Positions 43,864 through 53,373 are shown, counted from the stretch's first letter. The stretch is DNA of 64,000 bases from Breoghania sp. (GCF_963674635.1 NZ_OY771475.1:1302001-1366000), one strand, 5' to 3'. Notes: generated by a model not told the origin, from the sequence alone. A program made the numbers and translations.

Positions 43864-45072
43864 ATGATGAGCCTCATTTCCGTCGATGACGCCCTTGCGC
43901 GGCTGCTGGAAGGTGTCTCTCCCACGGAGAGCGAAACCGTACCGCTTGCCGAGGCAACAGGGCGGACACTGGCTGCAGATCTGGCCGCCAGCCGCACCCA
44001 ACCGCCCTTTTCGGCATCTGCCATGGACGGATATGCGGTGCGTGCGAGCGATGTTGCGCATGCGCCATGTTCGCTCAAGATCATCGGCGAAGCGCCTGCC
44101 GGACATGGCTTTTCCGGCAAGGTACATGCAGGCGAAGCGGTGCGCATCTTCACCGGCGCTCCGGTGCCCGAAGGCGCGGATACAATCGTCATTCAGGAAA
44201 ACACCGAGCGCAACGGCGATACGGTCATCATCAACGAGGGCGCAGCTGAAGGCACCTATGTGCGCGCCGCAGGCCTCGATTTCGCGCAAGGCGATATTCT
44301 GCTGAAAGCGGGACGCGTGATCGACTATCGCGCGCTTGCGCTGGCCGCAGCGATGAACCACGGCACGGTATCCGTGCGCCGCCGCCCGCGCGTGGCCGTT
44401 CTGGCGACAGGAGACGAGCTTGTGGAACCGGGCGAGGTTCCCGGTCCCGACCAGATCGTCGCCTCCAACCAGTACGGCATCGCAGCCATGGCGGAAGCCT
44501 GCGGCGGTGAGGCGCGACGTATGGGCATTTCCCGCGATAACGAGAGGGAGCTTGCCGAACATGTGCGCGCGGCGCTCGCGTGGGAGGCGGATGTCCTCGT
44601 GACACTTGGCGGAGCTTCCGTGGGTGATCACGATCTCGTTCAGGCGACCCTTGGCAACGAGGGCATGGAGCTTGCCTTCTGGCGCATTGCCATGCGGCCG
44701 GGAAAGCCGTTGATGGCTGGCCATCTGGGCCACACGAAGGTTCTGGGGCTGCCGGGCAATCCCGTCTCCAGCCTTGTCTGCGGCCATCTCTTCCTGCGCC
44801 CGCTGCTGGCGGCGCTGCTTGGCCGGATCGGCGGCGATGCCACCCCGGAGCAGGCGCGTCTTGCCGGGCCCCTGCCCGCGAATGATCAGCGTCAGGACTA
44901 TTTGCGAGCGACCCTGCGACGAGACGAGAACGGTGTGCTGATCGCGACCCCGTTCACACTTCAGGACAGTTCCGTGCTTTCGCGTCTGGCGCTGGCGGAT
45001 GGGCTGGTCATAAGGCCCCCATTTGCCCCCGCGCTTGAGGCAGGAGCCCCGGTTTCGGTGCTTCGTCTCTAG
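43864..45072 (+). CDS. moeA: Molybdopterin molybdenumtransferase MoeA
   Basis: Inserts molybdate into adenylated molybdopterin. About 402 residues with the usual domains: LAEATGRTLAADLAASRTQPPFSASAMDGYAV, the linker domain, then the MogA-like domain with VAVLATGDELVEPGEVPGPDQIVASNQYG and the metal/MPT site TLGGASVGDHDLV, and the KVLGLPGNPVSSLV stretch, ending in the beta-barrel domain IV. Two adjacent ATGs (43864, 43867) are possible; the second has GGAG at 7 nt. It ends the ppiD-trp-moa run. MoeA and MoaC serve the Mo-oxidoreductase encoded at 11850. Confidence 0.96.
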   Translation: MMSLISVDDALARLLEGVSPTESETVPLAEATGRTLAADLAASRTQPPFSASAMDGYAVRASDVAHAPCSLKIIGEAPAGHGFSGKVHAGEAVRIFTGAPVPEGADTIVIQENTERNGDTVIINEGAAEGTYVRAAGLDFAQGDILLKAGRVIDYRALALAAAMNHGTVSVRRRPRVAVLATGDELVEPGEVPGPDQIVASNQYGIAAMAEACGGEARRMGISRDNERELAEHVRAALAWEADVLVTLGGASVGDHDLVQATLGNEGMELAFWRIAMRPGKPLMAGHLGHTKVLGLPGNPVSSLVCGHLFLRPLLAALLGRIGGDATPEQARLAGPLPANDQRQDYLRATLRRDENGVLIATPFTLQDSSVLSRLALADGLVIRPPFAPALEAGAPVSVLRL

Positions 45073-45388
45073 GCCCATTGCACGACAAGACCGGCGCACC
45101 GCCGCTCGGGCGCAGGGCATCGCATTTCACCGCGTACGCATCGTGGAGAAAGCTCTTTCCCACTGCCGCCGAAGTTCGGTTGATCGGGGACGTTTATGCC
45201 GCTGTCGTTTGCTGTATAACGGTATCGACTGAAATGGGCCGAGCCTTTAAAGCCATTTCCTTCGCATGTATGGCGACGACGCGCCCTATGCGACGGCCCG
45301 CACTCCGAAAGGCTCTATGGCGTGAGGTTACACAGCCCGCCAGACAAGCCGCGTGAACCAATATGGTTGGACTGCCCAGGAATTCGAT
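45073..45388. other. 316-bp intergenic region before fpr
   Basis: No gene, RNA or strong hairpin is seen. A TATAAC at 45215-45220 could be a -10 element for fpr, with no good -35 at the right distance. Confidence 0.4.
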
Positions 45389-46204
45389 ATGAACGTTATG
45401 ACGCGCCCCGACGAACTCATCGCCATCGCGCCCGCAAACACCTATGTGGAAACGGTGACGGAGGTAACACACTATACCGACCGCCTGTTCCGCTTCCGCA
45501 TGACCCGTCCGGCCGGCTTCCGATTCCGGTCAGGCGAGTTCGTGATGATCGGCCTGATGATCGACGGAAAGCCGCTCGTGCGCGCCTATTCCATCGCAAG
45601 CCCGTCCTGGGCGGAAGAGCTTGAGTTCTTCTCCATCAAGGTGCCCGACGGTCCGCTGACCTCGCATCTCCAGAACATCAAGGTCGGTGATGCCGTACTG
45701 ATGAAAAAGAAGCCCACGGGTACGCTGGTGAACGATGCGCTCATTCCCGGCAAGCGGCTCTACATGTTCTCCACCGGCACCGGAATCGCGCCCTTTGCAA
45801 GCCTCATTCGGGATCCGGAGACCTACGAGAAGTTCGATGAACTAATCCTGACCCATACCTGCCGCGAAGTGGCCGAGCTACAATATGGCCTCGACCTCGT
45901 GGAGGAGATCCGCACCGACGAGATGCTTCAGGAGGTGCTCGATACCTCCAAGCTGCGCCACTACACGAGCGTCACGCGTGAAGACTATCCCTTCAAGGGG
46001 CGGATTACCGATCTGATAGAGAGCGGGAAGCTCTTCACCGATCTCGATGTTCCTCCTCTCAATCCGGCCAGTGACCGTGGCATGATCTGTGGCTCCATGG
46101 AGATGCTGAAGGATACGAAAGTCCTTCTGGAAAAGGCCGGGCTCGTGGAGGGCGCGAACAATCGTCCCGCAGAATTCGTCATCGAACGCGCTTTCGCCGG
46201 TTAG
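45389..46204 (+). CDS. fpr: Ferredoxin--NADP reductase (subclass I, bacterial)
   Basis: FAD enzyme that passes electrons between NADPH and ferredoxin or flavodoxin. 271 residues. The FAD site is VRAYSIASPSWAEELEFFSIKV, the NADP site STGTGIAPFASLIRDPETY, and the end matches bacterial FPRs (DRGMICGSMEMLKD, then EFVIERAFAG). AGGA 7 nt ahead favours the ATG at 45389 over the GTG at 45353. It is monocistronic with a strong terminator behind. In other proteobacteria it supports Fe-S enzymes and oxidative stress defence. Confidence 0.94.
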   Translation: MNVMTRPDELIAIAPANTYVETVTEVTHYTDRLFRFRMTRPAGFRFRSGEFVMIGLMIDGKPLVRAYSIASPSWAEELEFFSIKVPDGPLTSHLQNIKVGDAVLMKKKPTGTLVNDALIPGKRLYMFSTGTGIAPFASLIRDPETYEKFDELILTHTCREVAELQYGLDLVEEIRTDEMLQEVLDTSKLRHYTSVTREDYPFKGRITDLIESGKLFTDLDVPPLNPASDRGMICGSMEMLKDTKVLLEKAGLVEGANNRPAEFVIERAFAG

Positions 46205-46231
46205 CAGATTCGCTCCCGGCAGTTCTTTCAG

Positions 46232-46263
46232 GGGGTCGAAGCAGGTCGCTTCGGCCCCTTTTT
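46232..46263 (+). terminator. Intrinsic terminator after fpr
   Basis: An 11-bp stem, GGGG-T-CGAAGC (46232-46242) with GCTTCG-G-CCCC (46248-46258), one T-G pair, 5-nt loop, then T5 (46259-46263). It starts 28 nt past the fpr stop. Confidence 0.92.
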
Positions 46264-46470
46264 CATATCAAGAACCACCGTCGGAACGATGGAATCCATG
46301 GCCAGCCCCGCACTCAAGAGACGCAATCGGCACGTTCCAAACCATGCGGCCCAGCCCCGTTTTCTTCAGTATTTTCAGCACTATTGACGCCTTTCCGGAT
46401 CCTTCACGGTATCTAGCTCAAGCACCTTTTGAACCTCCGCACATGTTGATTGCCTGCCCGGCCCCTTGCA

Positions 46471-46485
46471 GAACACATATAGAAC
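46471..46485 (-). promoter_or_regulatory. LexA-binding SOS box (autoregulation)
   Basis: GAAC (46471-46474), 7 nt, GAAC (46482-46485); on the minus strand it reads GTTC-N7-GTTC, the alphaproteobacterial SOS box. It lies 54 nt ahead of the lexA ATG, as expected for autorepression. Confidence 0.85.
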
Positions 46486-46538
46486 GGATACCCTGCGTTC
46501 GCGTTTTGTACCCGGACGACATGCAGGCGGAAGACCCA

Positions 46539-47261
46539 ATGCTGACGCGTAAGCAATTCGAACTGCTGATGTTCATTCACGAGCGTCTGAAAGAAACGGG
46601 CGTGCCGCCCTCCTTCGACGAAATGAAGGATGCGCTGGACCTGCGCTCGAAGTCCGGCATTCATCGCCTCATCACCGCTTTGGAGGAGCGCGGCTTCATC
46701 CGCAGGCTCCCCAACAGGGCTCGTGCGCTTGAAGTCGTGCGCCTGCCGGATTCGGTCTCGCCCGGGTTTGCGGCTCAACGTGGGCGGGGGTTCTCGCCAA
46801 GCGTTATCGAAGGGTCTTTGGGCAAGGCAAGCGAACCATCGAAACCGAACACCAGTTCTCACGCCGTGGAAGACGGCGAGGTTGTTTCGGTTCCGGTCAT
46901 GGGCCGCATTGCCGCCGGCGTCCCCATCTCTGCTATCGAAACGCACAGCCATTCCATTCCGGTCCCCATCGACATGCTTGGAAGCGGCGATTACTTCGCG
47001 CTTGAGGTGCGCGGCGATTCCATGATCGAAGCCGGTATTCTCGACGGCGACACAGTGCTGATCCGCAAAGGAAGCTCCGCCGATAACGGAGACATCGTGG
47101 TGGCGCTGATCGACGACGAGGAAGCAACCCTGAAGCGGCTTCGTCGCAAGGGGGCCTCCATCGCGCTGGAAGCCGCCAACCCGGCCTACGAAACGCGCAT
47201 TTTCGGCCCCGACCGCGTTCGGATCCAAGGTAAGCTGGCCGCCCTCTTCCGCCGCTATTGA
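46539..47261 (+). CDS. lexA: LexA repressor
   Basis: SOS regulator and self-cleaving protease. 240 residues. The N-terminal winged helix (MLTRKQFELLMFIHERL, then SFDEMKDALDLRSKSGIHRLI) binds DNA. The C-terminal peptidase S24 domain has the cleavage site A126-G127 (GRIAAGVPI), the catalytic serine S161 in VRGDSM and lysine K199 in EATLKRL. It has a long linker typical of alphaproteobacteria. The start at 46539 is fixed by homology; the frame opens 195 bp earlier. The SOS box upstream supports autoregulation. Confidence 0.97.
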   Translation: MLTRKQFELLMFIHERLKETGVPPSFDEMKDALDLRSKSGIHRLITALEERGFIRRLPNRARALEVVRLPDSVSPGFAAQRGRGFSPSVIEGSLGKASEPSKPNTSSHAVEDGEVVSVPVMGRIAAGVPISAIETHSHSIPVPIDMLGSGDYFALEVRGDSMIEAGILDGDTVLIRKGSSADNGDIVVALIDDEEATLKRLRRKGASIALEAANPAYETRIFGPDRVRIQGKLAALFRRY

Positions 47262-47273
47262 GGGCAGGACGGC

Positions 47274-47312
47274 GGGCGGCCCTGTCATTAGACGGCCGCC
47301 CATTCTTCTCTC
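47274..47312 (+). terminator. Terminator-like hairpin after lexA
   Basis: Perfect 8-bp arms GGGCGGCC (47274-47281) and GGCCGCCC (47294-47301) with a 12-nt loop, followed by a pyrimidine-rich ATTCTTCTCTC. It begins 13 nt past the stop codon. Confidence 0.65.
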
Positions 47313-47386
47313 GCTCCCGGCCTCAGGCCGTTCGAGCGGGCCCATCTTCGCCGGGGCGGCACGGCCATGACCGCCAGGCGGGCAAG

Positions 47387-50053
47387 TCATGGCGCCGGAC
47401 GCATCTGCCATGGCCTCAACTGGGCGGAGCGTGCGGTCACGATGTGGGGCACGATCCGATCCAGTGGCGCTGGCGGCGGATGGGTCGCAGGCTTTGCCGC
47501 AACGCTGCGAAGCGTTTTGGCGGGCAGATCCTGAGGCGGCGTGGTTTGCGTCGGAAATGGTTTGGCATCGCGCGTGACGTCGGCTTTCGCGGCGCGTTTT
47601 TCGCGCTGCGAGGCCGGGGGCTCGCCCGTCACGGCAGAGACGTTCTGTATCTTTTCTCGCCAATAGAGCGCGGTTGCACCGTGGATCTTGAGAAACGCCC
47701 GATCGATCACGATTGCATGGTCTGCGCAATTGGCCGGGGCCGTCAGAGCCGTCACGACGATATCGGCGCGGAGGCAATCCTCCGCGAAAGCCTCGGGGCG
47801 AATGACCCTTGAGACATGGATCACGCGTCGGTGCGGTGCTTCATCGCTCAGGCGCATGCGTCCCTTGCTCGCCCAGCCCCTCTCGTATTCCCCGTCACCC
47901 TCTCTGGAGATGCCTGGGTTGCGCTCCATGCCGGAAGGGGCAGCCCCGGGCTCAAGCCCCGCAACAAGATCGTCGGGCGCATTGGTTTTAAGGTGCTGAA
48001 GGACTACCTCGGCTCCAGCCTCCGCGGACAGTGGAGCCTCGCGGGGCGCAGCAATTGTGTAGATACAAGCCTCCGCATCGCAGCGCCGCATCCGCCCGTC
48101 GACTTCGCGTGACTTCAGCTCGGCTGCATCCCCGTCCGACCTGAGCCAGATCTCTGCGCCGAATTTTCCGCCCGAACCAATATCCAGAGCAAGATGCCCG
48201 TCGGGCCCGCGCAGGGCGATTGTGCGTCCGTCCTCGCTCACGATCATGTCCGGGCTTTCATGCATCGCGCCAACGAGAACCGCCAGACAGACAGGCGCGA
48301 TCCCGAGATACCGCCACCGTGAGGACCAGAGCGCTATCCATAAGAGCCCCCCGGTGAAGAGAATGGCAGGCGCATTACCGATTGCCCCGATAACACCTCC
48401 GCCGGGTGTCCATTCAGCGATTTTCGCGGCGATTGCCAGCATCGCATCAATGGCTGCCTGCATTGGGTATAGGGGAAGCGGGTCGAGCCCATAAGGCATG
48501 GTGACCAGGCTCACAACAGCCAGGGGCATGATGATCAGGCTCACAAGCGGCATCGCGGCGACATTGGCGATCAGACCGAGGGGACTGCTGCGGAAGAAAT
48601 GCGTGAGCGCAACCGGGCCGGTCGCAAGCCCCGCGATCAGCGAAGTCATGACGAGCCCCGCCCCCCACAACACGGCAAGGCGCATGCCGCGCCGGAGCAT
48701 CGACCGCCCAACGATTTCCCGCGCCTGCCGATTTCCTTGTCGCCGTCGTCGTGCCTCAAAAAGTGCCCTGTAGGCTGCGATCAGCGCAATGACGGCAGAA
48801 AAGGACATCTGAAACCCCGGCTGCAACAGGGATTCGGGGGAAAGCGTCAGCACGATTGCAGCAGCCAGAGCGACGGAGCGCATGGTCACGGCCGGACGTC
48901 CCGCTATCATGGAAAGGAAAACGACCGCCGCCATGACATAGGCGCGCTGCGTGGCGATCGAACCTCCAGAAATGGCGAGATAGAGCGTCGCGGCGGCAAG
49001 CGCCCCACCGGCAGCCCAGCTCCTGATCGGATGATAAAGTGCCAGTACCGGGCTCAGCGCCAGTACCGCCCGGATGGCAAAGAAGACGACGCCCGCCACG
49101 AGCGCCATGTGCATTCCCGAAATGGCGAGAACATGCGCCAGCCCAGCGATCCGCAGATCCTCCTGCGCTTCTTCGGAAACCGCGCCGCGTTCCCCAACAA
49201 TCAACGCAGCGGCAATCGCCCCGGAATCGCCCCCATAGGTCTCGCGGATGCGTTCGCCAATCCTGGCACGGAGGGAGGCCAATGCGGCTTTCAGGCGTAT
49301 CGATGACGGGCGTGTGCGCGCTTGCTCGCCATCACGTTCCACACGCCCGAAGATGAAGCCATAGGCTCCGACCTGCTCGTAAAAGGCGGCCCGGTCGAAG
49401 GCGTATCCTCCGGGAAGAACAGGCCCTTGCGGGGGCGACAGACGCGCGCGGAAGCGAACGGCTTCTCCGGCCACGGGCGTGGGCTCCGCGCGGCCCGTAA
49501 CACGGATACGCGCCGGCATGGCGCTCGCTTCGACACCGCTTATTGTCATCGGGCGCACGCTCAGCCGATAGCCGACGGCGCGTGGCTCCACCGCCTCCAC
49601 CCAGCCTTTGACCGTATGGGTCCTCTCCGCGGCAAGACGCGGCGTTGCCACCAACCATGTACGAAGATCCGCTATGGCCAATCCAGCCGCAATGGCTGTC
49701 AAGGCCAGCATCACAAAGGCCGCGTGACCGCGCCGTCTGCGCGTTGTGGCCGCGACAGACATCGCAAGCGCCAAAGGCAGCGTGGCCCATAGCTGCGGTT
49801 CGCGCGGGAGCTCAAAATAGAGCCAGATCCCACAGGCGTAGCACACGATCAGCCAGGGAAACCCACCCCCGCGTTCCAGATCCCGACGCATTGCATCGAC
49901 CAGCGAGAGATAGGAACGGACAAACCGGCTGCGCAGCCTTGCGCCAGACGTATTTCTTATTCCTCCGAAACCGAGCAATGAGGTTCCGGGTGGCCTTGTC
50001 GACCCGACACGCCGTTTTATCTTCTGCGCCAATCCGGACCGCTCAGGCAACAT
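47387..50053 (-). CDS. comEC: DNA uptake channel protein ComEC/Rec2
   Basis: Inner-membrane channel thought to bring single-stranded DNA into the cytoplasm during natural transformation. 888 residues with an N-terminal OB-like/soluble region (about 130-250), the Competence domain with many helices (GLAHVLAISGMHMALVAGVVFF near residue 300, ISGGSIATQRAYVMAAVVFL), and a C-terminal metallo-beta-lactamase-like domain that seems degenerate: the HxHxDH zinc motif is not visible. The first about 53 residues have no support; an internal ATG at 49894 (MRRDLERGGGFPW) may be the real start. It is convergent with lexA and divergent from gltX. ComEC alone does not show competence. Confidence 0.88.
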   Translation of the reverse strand: MLPERSGLAQKIKRRVGSTRPPGTSLLGFGGIRNTSGARLRSRFVRSYLSLVDAMRRDLERGGGFPWLIVCYACGIWLYFELPREPQLWATLPLALAMSVAATTRRRRGHAAFVMLALTAIAAGLAIADLRTWLVATPRLAAERTHTVKGWVEAVEPRAVGYRLSVRPMTISGVEASAMPARIRVTGRAEPTPVAGEAVRFRARLSPPQGPVLPGGYAFDRAAFYEQVGAYGFIFGRVERDGEQARTRPSSIRLKAALASLRARIGERIRETYGGDSGAIAAALIVGERGAVSEEAQEDLRIAGLAHVLAISGMHMALVAGVVFFAIRAVLALSPVLALYHPIRSWAAGGALAAATLYLAISGGSIATQRAYVMAAVVFLSMIAGRPAVTMRSVALAAAIVLTLSPESLLQPGFQMSFSAVIALIAAYRALFEARRRRQGNRQAREIVGRSMLRRGMRLAVLWGAGLVMTSLIAGLATGPVALTHFFRSSPLGLIANVAAMPLVSLIIMPLAVVSLVTMPYGLDPLPLYPMQAAIDAMLAIAAKIAEWTPGGGVIGAIGNAPAILFTGGLLWIALWSSRWRYLGIAPVCLAVLVGAMHESPDMIVSEDGRTIALRGPDGHLALDIGSGGKFGAEIWLRSDGDAAELKSREVDGRMRRCDAEACIYTIAAPREAPLSAEAGAEVVLQHLKTNAPDDLVAGLEPGAAPSGMERNPGISREGDGEYERGWASKGRMRLSDEAPHRRVIHVSRVIRPEAFAEDCLRADIVVTALTAPANCADHAIVIDRAFLKIHGATALYWREKIQNVSAVTGEPPASQREKRAAKADVTRDAKPFPTQTTPPQDLPAKTLRSVAAKPATHPPPAPLDRIVPHIVTARSAQLRPWQMRPAP

Positions 50054-50379
50054 GACGATGGACGCGCCTGTTGCCTTGAGCGTAGAAATGGCTTCGCAAA
50101 CGGCCGACCCGCCGGCCCCATTCGGGGACGCGGGACCGCCTGCCCCATCGCCGCGTGAAGGGACCCTCCCTCTGGTTTTTTTGGCAGCCCTTCTGCCTGC
50201 CGCCCCCCTATGCTACACCAACGCCGACCGCGATGCTCCAGGCGAAGGTCCGCTGCGCATATTTACGCCAGAGCGCGCCCAATGCCGCAAGGAATCGCGT
50301 TTCCGTTCAATCGTCTGCCGGACCAACGGGCCATGACCGCGCCCCCGGCAGATTGCCAGAAAGACACTGTCAGAACCTC
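50054..50379. other. 326-bp intergenic region between comEC and gltX
   Basis: Divergent promoter region. It is open in two frames but the translations are not protein-like. There is a T7 run near 50175-50181 and no convincing hairpin or promoter match. Confidence 0.45.
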
Positions 50380-51804
50380 ATGTCCGAGATCGTCACCCGT
50401 TTCGCCCCCTCTCCCACCGGCTTCCTGCATATCGGCGGCGCACGCACGGCGCTGTTCAACTGGCTCTATGCGCGCGGTCGCGGCGGCAAGATGCTGCTGC
50501 GTATCGAAGATACCGACCGGGAACGCTCCACCGATGCCGCCATCGATGCGATCATCGATGGCCTGAACTGGCTTGAGCTTGACTGGGACGGCGACTGGAT
50601 TTCGCAATATGGACGTGCCGAGCGGCATCGCGAAGTGGCGCACGAACTCGTGGCTGCGGGGCAGGCCTATTACTGCTACGCGACGCAGGAAGAGCTGACT
50701 GAGATGCGCGAGAAGGCCCGCGCCGAGGGCCGCCCGCCGCGCTATGACGGACGCTGGCGTGACCGCGATCCGTCCGAGGCTCCCGAGGGTGTCGCACCGG
50801 TCGTCCGCCTCAAGGCTCCGCTGGACGGCGAAACCGTGATCGAGGATCAGGTCCAGGGCCGCATCGCCTTCCCGAACAAGGACCTCGACGATCTCATTCT
50901 GCTGCGCTCAGACGGCAACCCGACCTATATGCTGGCCGTGGTGGTGGATGATCACGATATGGGCGTCACCCATGTGGTACGTGGCGACGATCACCTGACC
51001 AATGCCGCCCGCCAGGCGCTGATCTACAAGGCTATGGGCTGGGATGTGCCTGTCATGGCGCATATTCCGCTCATTCACGGACCGGATGGCGCAAAGCTCT
51101 CCAAGCGCCACGGGGCGCTGGGTGTCGATGCCTATCGCGCCATGGGCTACCTGCCACAGGCCATGCGCAACTACCTCGTACGCCTCGGCTGGTCGCATGG
51201 CGATGATGAAGTCATGAGCGATGCGCAGATGCTGGAATGGTTCGACCTTCCGGCCATCGGCAAATCGGCGGCACGGTTCGACTTTGTGAAGCTTGAAGCC
51301 CTGAACGGCCAGTACATGCGCGCAACGGGAGACGCAGAGCTGCATGCGGCGCTGAAGGCGTTCCTGCCCTATGGCGAGGGCGGCCCGGAGTTGCTGGCCC
51401 GTCTTGAGGCGGATCCGGAACTCGACGCCAAGCTTCTGGCGGCGATGCCCGGCCTGAAGGAGCGCGCCAAGACGCTGATCGAGCTGGCTGACAGCGCCTC
51501 TTATCTTTGGGCGCAGCGGCCGCTTCAGCCGGACGAGAAGGCCTCCAAGCTTCTGGATGATGCGGGGCGTGCGGTCCTTGCGGGCGTTGCGGCGAAGCTG
51601 GAAGCGGTCTCGCAATGGACCGTGGAAGAGACCGACGCTGCCGTTCGTGCCTATGCGGCGGAAGCGGAAATCAAACTTGGCAAGGTCGCGCAACCGCTTC
51701 GCGCAGCCTTGACCGGGCGCACGACTTCGCCCGGAATCTTTGACGTTCTGGTGGTTCTGGGACGAGAGGAAGCCCTTGCACGTATCAAGGATCAGGCAGA
51801 ATAA
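50380..51804 (+). CDS. gltX: Glutamyl-tRNA synthetase
   Basis: Charges tRNA-Glu (and in many alphaproteobacteria also tRNA-Gln, as substrate for GatCAB). 474 residues from the ATG at 50380. Class I synthetase signatures: the HIGH-type motif PSPTGFLHIGGARTALFNW, EDTDRERST, and the KMSKS-type loop GAKLSKRHGALGV; the C-terminal anticodon-binding helical bundle follows. It lies 251 bp upstream of gltA. Confidence 0.97.
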   Translation: MSEIVTRFAPSPTGFLHIGGARTALFNWLYARGRGGKMLLRIEDTDRERSTDAAIDAIIDGLNWLELDWDGDWISQYGRAERHREVAHELVAAGQAYYCYATQEELTEMREKARAEGRPPRYDGRWRDRDPSEAPEGVAPVVRLKAPLDGETVIEDQVQGRIAFPNKDLDDLILLRSDGNPTYMLAVVVDDHDMGVTHVVRGDDHLTNAARQALIYKAMGWDVPVMAHIPLIHGPDGAKLSKRHGALGVDAYRAMGYLPQAMRNYLVRLGWSHGDDEVMSDAQMLEWFDLPAIGKSAARFDFVKLEALNGQYMRATGDAELHAALKAFLPYGEGGPELLARLEADPELDAKLLAAMPGLKERAKTLIELADSASYLWAQRPLQPDEKASKLLDDAGRAVLAGVAAKLEAVSQWTVEETDAAVRAYAAEAEIKLGKVAQPLRAALTGRTTSPGIFDVLVVLGREEALARIKDQAE

Positions 51805-51854
51805 TCAAAACTGTAAGCAGCACCTCTATTTCCTTCCATTAGCTATTGCCTATA

Positions 51855-51883
51855 TACCCCTCCGGCAGCGTGTCGGAGGGGTA
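51855..51883 (+). promoter_or_regulatory. Perfect 10-bp hairpin between gltX and gltA
   Basis: TACCCCTCCG (51855-51864) and CGGAGGGGTA (51874-51883) form a perfect stem with a 9-nt loop. It begins 50 nt past the gltX stop and ends 172 nt ahead of gltA. No T-run follows in either direction, so it could be a factor-assisted terminator, an mRNA 3'-end stabiliser or a gltA leader element. Confidence 0.55.
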
Positions 51884-52055
51884 ACGCGCCCGGTACTGGG
51901 CAAGAATGTCAGTGCAGCTTGCGGCATTGCACCAAATAGGGTACGGAGACCGCAATAATTCCTCCCGCCGTTTCTCGGCTTGTCCGTTCAGGATCGAAGA
52001 GTGTCTCTTGCGATCAGAAACGCGGACCTTGGTCTCTTCCATAAGGGGGTTCTTC

Positions 52056-53348
52056 ATGAGCGATAAAAAAGCGACACTCACTTTCGGCAACAACAGCTGG
52101 GACTTTGATGTCCTTCCAGGCTCCATCGGGCCGGATGTTGTGAATATTTCGTCGCTTTATGCACAAACCGGGATGTTCACATACGACCCGGGCTTCACCT
52201 CGACCGCCTCCTGCGAATCCGAGATCACCTATATCGACGGCAACGAGGGCACCCTGCTCTATCGCGGGTATCCGATCGAGCAGCTGGCCGACAACGGCGA
52301 CTTCCTGGAGACGTGCTACCTGCTTCTTTACGGCAACCTGCCGAACGCTGCGGAAAAGGCCGACTTCGTGCATCGCGTGACCTATCACACGATGATCCAC
52401 GAGCAGATGACCCGCTTCTTCTCCGGCTTCCGTCGTGACGCCCATCCGATGGCGGTCATGTGCGGTGTCGTGGGTGCGCTTTCCGCATTCTACCATGACT
52501 CCACCGACATCTCCGATCCGCACCAACGCATGATCGCGTCGCTGCGCATGATCGCGAAGATGCCGACGATTGCGGCCATGGCCTACAAATACCACATTGG
52601 CCAGCCCTTCGTGTTCCCGCGCAACGATCTCGACTATGCGGCGAACTTCCTGCACATGTGCTTCTCGGTTCCCTGCGAAGACTACAAGGTGAACCCGGTC
52701 CTTGCGCGCGCGATGGATCGCATTTTCATCCTGCATGCGGACCACGAACAAAACGCGTCCACATCCACGGTTCGCCTGGCCGGCTCCTCCGGTGCCAATC
52801 CGTTCGCCTGCATCGCGGCTGGCATCGCTTGCCTGTGGGGCCCGGCGCATGGTGGCGCGAACGAGGCCGCCCTCACGATGCTTTCGGAAATCGGAACCGT
52901 CGACCGTATTCCCGAATATGTGGCCCGCGCCAAGGACAAGAACGATCCGTTCCGTCTGATGGGCTTCGGTCACCGGGTCTACAAGAACTACGATCCGCGC
53001 GCCCGGATCATGCAGAAGACCTGCCACGAAGTGCTGGCGGAACTGGGCATCAAGGACGATCCGCTCCTCGACGTCGCCATGGAGCTGGAACGCATCGCGC
53101 TGTCGGATGAGTATTTCGTTTCCAAGAAGCTCTATCCGAACATCGACTTCTATTCCGGTATTACGCTTCGCGCCCTGGGCTTCCCGACTTCCATGTTCAC
53201 CGTGCTCTTCTCGCTTGCGCGCACCGTCGGCTGGATCGCGCAGTGGAAGGAAATGGTGGAAGATCCCTCCCAGAAGATCGGTCGTCCGCGCCAGCTCTAC
53301 ACCGGTGCGGAAGCTCGCGACTACGTGCCGATCGGCCAGCGTCGCTAA
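52056..53348 (+). CDS. gltA: Citrate synthase (type II)
   Basis: Condenses oxaloacetate and acetyl-CoA to citrate, the TCA entry step. 430 residues, typical of the hexameric, NADH-sensitive class. Family motifs: the N-terminal SCESEITYIDGNEGTLLYRGYPIEQL, HADHEQNASTSTVR with an active-site His, GPAHGGANEAAL, and the signature GFGHRVYKNYDPRARI with catalytic His and nearby Asp. AAGGGGG lies 6 nt ahead of the ATG at 52056; the frame opens 150 bp earlier. Strong terminator behind. Confidence 0.98.
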   Translation: MSDKKATLTFGNNSWDFDVLPGSIGPDVVNISSLYAQTGMFTYDPGFTSTASCESEITYIDGNEGTLLYRGYPIEQLADNGDFLETCYLLLYGNLPNAAEKADFVHRVTYHTMIHEQMTRFFSGFRRDAHPMAVMCGVVGALSAFYHDSTDISDPHQRMIASLRMIAKMPTIAAMAYKYHIGQPFVFPRNDLDYAANFLHMCFSVPCEDYKVNPVLARAMDRIFILHADHEQNASTSTVRLAGSSGANPFACIAAGIACLWGPAHGGANEAALTMLSEIGTVDRIPEYVARAKDKNDPFRLMGFGHRVYKNYDPRARIMQKTCHEVLAELGIKDDPLLDVAMELERIALSDEYFVSKKLYPNIDFYSGITLRALGFPTSMFTVLFSLARTVGWIAQWKEMVEDPSQKIGRPRQLYTGAEARDYVPIGQRR

Positions 53349-53373
53349 AGGCTTCAGACCTGAGAAATGCAAA

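Larger units (their letters stand above)
46205..46538. other. 334-bp intergenic region between fpr and lexA
   Basis: Holds the fpr terminator (46232-46263) and the lexA promoter region with its SOS box (46471-46485). A TTGCAG (46466-46471), 17-bp spacer and TACCCT would place the SOS box between the -35 and -10 elements. No gene. Confidence 0.75.

Noticed and set aside
50052..50336. 94-codon plus-strand open frame before gltX
   Set aside because: It lies in the divergent promoter region, has a proline/alanine-rich composition and no family resemblance.
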